Of a DNA stretch of 8,893 bases, positions 5,303 to 8,893 are shown in pieces. A program made the translations under genes and the position numbers. Each line of letters begins with the position of its first letter. Position 1 is the stretch's first letter. The DNA is from Hungateiclostridiaceae bacterium UBA3922. Lineage in GTDB: Bacteria > Bacillota > Clostridia > Acetivibrionales > DTU013. A model generated the notes under the pieces. It was not told where the DNA came from and searched no databases. It saw only the letters and a list, made by a program, of their open reading frames with translations. The DNA is taken from assembly GCA_002386045.1 (NCBI GenBank), contig DGEQ01000121.1, positions 1 to 8,893 on the forward strand, read 5' to 3'.

Positions 5303-6016
5303 GTGATAAAGGTAGAGCATCTTGTAAAGAAATACGACAAAGTCGTTGCGGTAAATGACGTCAGTTTCACGGTGCATCCGGGGGAAGTGACCGTACTTCT
5401 CGGCCCCAACGGCGCCGGTAAATCGACGGCCATCAAAAGCATAGCAGGCCTGCTCAATTACGAAGGCGAAATCACCATTTGCGGTATGCCGAACAAGAGC
5501 CTGGAGGCCAAAAGGGTGTTCGGCTATGTACCGGAGATCCCGGCGCTGTTCGAACTGATGACTATCTGGGATCACGTGCAGTTCATAGCGAAGGCGTACA
5601 GGCTTGAGGACGGGTGGCAGCAGGAAGCGGAGAAGCTGCTTAAGAGATTCGAAATACTGGACAAGAAAGATTCCTTGAGCAGGGAGTTGTCGAAAGGGAT
5701 GCTCCAGAAGGTCAGCATCGTCCTGGCCCTGCTGATACAGCCGAAGGCCGTGCTGTTCGACGAACCGCTGATCGGTCTCGATCCGAAGGCGATCAGTGAA
5801 ATGCTTGCCGTTTTCGGAGAACTCAAGCAGAAAGGTGTCAGCATCCTGATAAGCACGCACATCATCGACACCATAGAAAATGTATGGGACAGGGCTTATA
5901 TCATGAACAAGGGGTCCATTGTGTACGAGACGACCAGGGAAGGCTCGAACGGCAAGGATCTCAAGGAACTCTTCTTTGAGATGACGGATTCGGCTGAGAC
6001 GGAGGTATCTGCATGA
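5303..6016 (+). CDS. ABC transporter ATP-binding protein, EcsA-like
   Basis: A 237-residue cytosolic ATPase driving the adjacent permease. It begins at GTG 5303, with AGGAGG at 5291-5296 six bases upstream. Walker A is GPNGAGKST (34-42), the signature is L-S-K-G-M (129-133, for the usual LSGGQ), Walker B is V-L-F-D-E-P (150-155) with catalytic Glu154, and the H-loop is S-T-H (184-186). The Q-loop position holds Glu78 (G-Y-V-P-E-I-P-A-L-F-E) rather than Gln; from memory this P-E-x-P-x-L-x-E form and the S-K-G-M signature are shared with EcsA-type exporter ATPases, so it is a subfamily trait and not decay. Length is normal for a single ATPase domain. Its stop overlaps the permease ATG (ATGA at 6013-6016), so the two are made together. 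The substrate is unknown. Confidence 0.93.
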   Translation: MIKVEHLVKKYDKVVAVNDVSFTVHPGEVTVLLGPNGAGKSTAIKSIAGLLNYEGEITICGMPNKSLEAKRVFGYVPEIPALFELMTIWDHVQFIAKAYRLEDGWQQEAEKLLKRFEILDKKDSLSRELSKGMLQKVSIVLALLIQPKAVLFDEPLIGLDPKAISEMLAVFGELKQKGVSILISTHIIDTIENVWDRAYIMNKGSIVYETTREGSNGKDLKELFFEMTDSAETEVSA

Positions 6017-7572
6017 ACGCGGTTGTTTTTCTGCTGGTACGGCAGTATGTCAACAGGATCAGGCGGCTGTTCTCGAAACCGCTCAAAGCCATACTGACGA
6101 TACTGGCGGTCTTGACTATTGCGATCGGCCCTGTGATTATGCTTATCAACCCGAAGTTTTACGACGGCCTGGTAGGCGCCAGGGGAAGGGAAGTCGCCAT
6201 TGCGGGGATACAACTCTTCATCGGGATAACGCTGATTTTATCTGCGCTGTCGCAGCAGGGCGGGCTTTTTTCGTATTCCGAAGCGAGCATACTGTTCAGC
6301 GCGCCGATGACAAAGAGGACGATCCTGCTGTATTCCACTCTCCAGTCGCTTCCTGGATCGGTACTGACATCGGTGTTCCTGTGCTTTTATTTCCCATGGC
6401 TCATCGGGAGCGTGATGACCCCGCTGAAGCTGCTGGCGACACTCCTGGTGATGTCGCTGCTTTGCTTCAATATTTTTATACTCTATTATTATATCTATAT
6501 CCAGGACATTGCCCATGAAGGCCTGAAGAAGAGGCTGAAGAACCGTGCATGGATATTCTTCGGCGTGGTCCTGCTGATCTATGCAGTTATCTGGCTGGCA
6601 AACGGGCGCGATTTCGGAGAAGCGGCCATCAAGTTTTTCACTAACCCATATTACAACGCCGTCCCGCTGTTCGGCTGGGCAAAGTGGGCCGTTGCGGCGC
6701 TGCTGGATGGCGAATACATTACAGGCTTCATACCGGCGACACTGCTGCTGGCCGTATCGGGATCCGTGCTTGCCAGGATATATTATTCACAGGATGTCGA
6801 TTTCTACGAAAAGGCGCAGCTGGACTCCGTCAGGCTGCAGCAGATGGCGGATGCCATCAGGAGCAGCGGATATGATGTGAGCGGTATAACTGTAAAAAAG
6901 GTCCGCAAGGCTAAAGGCAGTTTCAGGGAAGGGGCAGCGGCAATAATGTCCAGGCAGTTGCTCGAGATGAAGAAAAGGGGCCCGATGCTGACTTTCAAGG
7001 ATCTCATCAATGGCCTGATCTACCTTGTGATAGGGCTGGCAGCCGGGCTGGACTTCATTTTCGTGTATTCGATGATAGTTTTCTCGATGATCGTCAATAC
7101 GACCACGGACAACTGGAATGCGGAATTCAAGAAACCATACATATTCCTCATACCTGAAAGCCCGTTCAAAAAGCTGCTTTATGCCGTGCTGCCCAGCATA
7201 ATCAAGAACGTGCTGACAGAGTCGATAATAGTACTGGCGGCAGCGCTCATTTTCCGGGCAGGGATACAGGAGATCGTGCTGTGCCTGATCCTGCTTGCGG
7301 CTTATACCCTCCTTTTCACTTCGGCAGGCGTTTTCACTTACAGGATCATGGGCAAAACGACCAATGTGATATTGCTCATGGTGATGCGGCTGTTGTTCAT
7401 CATGGCGGCGGCCATACCGGGCGGGGTCCTTGTCATAGTCCTGAACGTGGCTGCAGGCATCGAAAGCACGGTGCTGCTGATGGTCCCGATGATACTGGTC
7501 AACCTGCTTGTTGCGCTGCTCTTTATCTTCCTTAGCCGGAAACTGCTTTTGCAGAGCGAGATCATGAACTGA
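6013..7572 (+). CDS. ABC exporter permease, multispanning
   Basis: A 519-residue membrane protein with roughly ten or more hydrophobic segments in two halves (about 26-260 and 335-515) separated by a charged cytosolic stretch near 260-330. That stretch includes a heptad-like Q-L-D-S-V-R-L-Q-Q-M region and a basic segment near 293-305. The S-R-Q-L-L-E-M-K-K-R-G motif follows, before the second membrane half. This resembles the 'putative ABC exporter' permeases of Firmicutes that pair with EcsA-like ATPases; I recognise this from general layout, not from a diagnostic motif. ATG 6013 has GGAGG (6001-6005) seven bases ahead and overlaps the ATPase stop. No signal peptide or peptidase domain is seen, so substrate and direction (probably export) are inferred. 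Its 3' end overlaps the convergent oxidoreductase gene by 11 bp. Confidence 0.85.
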   Translation: MNAVVFLLVRQYVNRIRRLFSKPLKAILTILAVLTIAIGPVIMLINPKFYDGLVGARGREVAIAGIQLFIGITLILSALSQQGGLFSYSEASILFSAPMTKRTILLYSTLQSLPGSVLTSVFLCFYFPWLIGSVMTPLKLLATLLVMSLLCFNIFILYYYIYIQDIAHEGLKKRLKNRAWIFFGVVLLIYAVIWLANGRDFGEAAIKFFTNPYYNAVPLFGWAKWAVAALLDGEYITGFIPATLLLAVSGSVLARIYYSQDVDFYEKAQLDSVRLQQMADAIRSSGYDVSGITVKKVRKAKGSFREGAAAIMSRQLLEMKKRGPMLTFKDLINGLIYLVIGLAAGLDFIFVYSMIVFSMIVNTTTDNWNAEFKKPYIFLIPESPFKKLLYAVLPSIIKNVLTESIIVLAAALIFRAGIQEIVLCLILLAAYTLLFTSAGVFTYRIMGKTTNVILLMVMRLLFIMAAAIPGGVLVIVLNVAAGIESTVLLMVPMILVNLLVALLFIFLSRKLLLQSEIMN

Positions 7573-8893
7573 CGCCCATATCGCTTTCCAGCGGTTTTAT
7601 CGATTCAAGAGCGGGACCCTCGATGACTTCACCCGTGTATGTGAATCTTGAGCCGTGGCACGGGCAGTCCCATGACAGTTCTGCCGAATTCCACTTGAGT
7701 TCGCAGCCCAGGTGGGTGCAGGTCGTGCTTACATAGTGGAGTTTGCCGTTATCATCACGGTAAACTCCGACCTTGTAGCCGTCCACTTCTGTTATTTCTG
7801 CTTCTCCTTTTTCAACTTCCGCATTCCCGCCGGGGATATTCAGCTTGCCGGATATCAGCTTCACGGCCACGTCAAGGTTTTCCTTCAGGAAGTTCTTCGC
7901 AGAAGCTCCCGGCGTGAAGCGGGACGGGATGTAGACCTCCTCCCATGGGCTTGCGCCTTTTGTTATAAGGTCCGAAATGATCATTGCAGCCGCAGTACCG
8001 TTGGTGATACCCCATTTGTCATAGCCCGTGGCTACGAAAATACTATCCCTGCCCGACGTCATGGGGCCTATGAAAGGTATCTCGTCCATCGCGGTATAAT
8101 CCTGTGCCGACCACCGGTACGGTATGCTTTCGATATCAAACATCGGCTTTGCAAAATCCCTGATGATCTCGTAGTGGTTGTGCAGGTTTTTACCGTGCCC
8201 CGTCTTGTGATTCTCGCCTCCCACCAGCATGACCGAAATGTCGCTGCCCGTATGGGGACGAAGCGTCCTGGTTGGCTCTTCGGCGCTTATATACATGCCT
8301 TCAGGGAAAGTTCCGTTTATCCTGAGCGCCATAAGGTACGTGCGCTGCGGGTAGACCCTGGCAAAATATAGTCCGGGCTTGTCATAGAAAGGATACCTTG
8401 TTGCCTGGATCACGTATTTTGCCCTGATCTTCCTGCCGTTGTCGGCAACGACTATATTGGGGCTGCCTTCCCGGATGTCGACAGCCCGCGTGTTTTCATA
8501 TATTTCGCAGTCTTTGCCGGCGATCAGACCGGCCAGCGCCAGCAGGTATTTGCGGGGATGGAAATAAGCCTGGTTCGCGAATTTCATCGCGCCTTCGATG
8601 CCGAAAGGCAGGTCGGTCGTTTCGGTGTACTCCGCGGGGAGACCGAGTTTCAGTGCGGCTTCCGTTTCATCCTCAAGCTTTCGGATCATGTTCCTGTCCT
8701 GCGTGAAAACAAAGGCAGGGACCTTTTTGAAGTCGCAGTCGATGCTGTTTTCGCGGATTATTTTTTCTATCAGGTCGATGGCCGACTGGTTGGCCTCCGC
8801 GTACTGCCTCGCCCTTTCTTCTCCTACGGCATCGATCATTTTGCAGTACTTGAGGGCATGCTGTGAAGTGATCTTGGCCGTCGTATGCGCCGA
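7562..8893 (-). CDS. FAD-dependent oxidoreductase with C-terminal Rieske domain (N-terminus cut off)
   Basis: 443 residues are present; the frame stays open through the right edge, past an internal Met at 8839, and the 18 codons beyond (ending T-T-A-K-I-T-S-Q-H-A-L-K-Y) still look like this family, so the true start lies outside. The visible part is a DAO-type flavoprotein. The FAD-binding GxGxxG would be in the missing N-terminus. G-Y-D-K-W-G-I-T-N-G-T near the C-terminal end of that domain is the typical FAD-contacting segment. The final part is a Rieske [2Fe-2S] domain with C-T-H-L-G-C (complement of 7703-7720) and C-P-C-H-G (about 7652-7666), giving the two Cys and two His ligands plus the extra Cys pair that often forms a disulfide. 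The layout matches B. subtilis YhfW-like proteins, whose substrate is unknown to me. It is cytosolic as far as visible. Confidence 0.9.
   Translation of the reverse strand, partial: SAHTTAKITSQHALKYCKMIDAVGEERARQYAEANQSAIDLIEKIIRENSIDCDFKKVPAFVFTQDRNMIRKLEDETEAALKLGLPAEYTETTDLPFGIEGAMKFANQAYFHPRKYLLALAGLIAGKDCEIYENTRAVDIREGSPNIVVADNGRKIRAKYVIQATRYPFYDKPGLYFARVYPQRTYLMALRINGTFPEGMYISAEEPTRTLRPHTGSDISVMLVGGENHKTGHGKNLHNHYEIIRDFAKPMFDIESIPYRWSAQDYTAMDEIPFIGPMTSGRDSIFVATGYDKWGITNGTAAAMIISDLITKGASPWEEVYIPSRFTPGASAKNFLKENLDVAVKLISGKLNIPGGNAEVEKGEAEITEVDGYKVGVYRDDNGKLHYVSTTCTHLGCELKWNSAELSWDCPCHGSRFTYTGEVIEGPALESIKPLESDMGVSS

Noticed and set aside
5196..5306. A 36-codon frame from GTG 5196 that ends in GTGA overlap with the ABC ATPase start
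   Set aside because: The overlap looks like coupling, but there is no ribosome site, the GTG sits against the second -10 box and ahead of the predicted transcript start, and the peptide shows no recognisable motif.

Overview
The window looks like part of the chromosome of an anaerobic, Gram-positive-type bacterium, most likely a Clostridia-class Firmicute of moderately high GC. The grounds are strong AGGAGG-type ribosome sites, TTGACA/TATAAT promoters, a compact FeoA/FeoB pair, a two-cluster ferredoxin-domain protein of a kind I recall from anaerobes, an EcsA-like ABC ATPase, and a YhfW-like FAD/Rieske oxidoreductase. The taxonomic call rests on recalled family resemblance and is only moderately secure.

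Left part (1-3925), iron block. The first 142 bases hold the start of a minus-strand gene that runs off the left edge and carries a 21-bp in-frame repeat. A 114-base divergent intergenic region follows. It has a near-consensus promoter (TTGACA, 17 bp, TAAAAT) and two Fur boxes, one of which is a perfect 7-1-7 palindrome. Downstream on the plus strand lie feoA, feoB, a small eight-cysteine protein, a Fur-family regulator and a ZIP metal permease. The tight spacing, including a stop codon next to the fur ribosome site, suggests one transcript. Ferrous iron import would then be co-expressed with its likely repressor, giving an autoregulatory loop, and with a second divalent-metal permease.

Middle part (3926-5302). 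A 203-base convergent gap holds an 18-bp perfect palindrome, a 10-bp-stem terminator-like hairpin and a weak 17-bp tandem repeat. A minus-strand gene for a ferredoxin-domain protein (287 aa) follows. A 310-base divergent spacer then carries two extended -10 elements, a short inverted repeat and two hairpins.

Right part (5303-8893). A plus-strand ABC exporter pair (EcsA-like ATPase plus a 519-aa multispanning permease) is translationally coupled through an ATGA overlap. It meets, tail to tail with an 11-bp overlap, a minus-strand FAD-dependent oxidoreductase with a C-terminal Rieske domain, whose N-terminus lies beyond the right edge.

I see no mobile element, CRISPR array, tRNA or rRNA, and no clear sign of a wholly new system. 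The most unusual points are the small cysteine-rich protein in the feo-fur operon, a Fur-like regulator with aspartate at the residue that marks peroxide-sensing PerR, and the repeat-bearing divergent gene.
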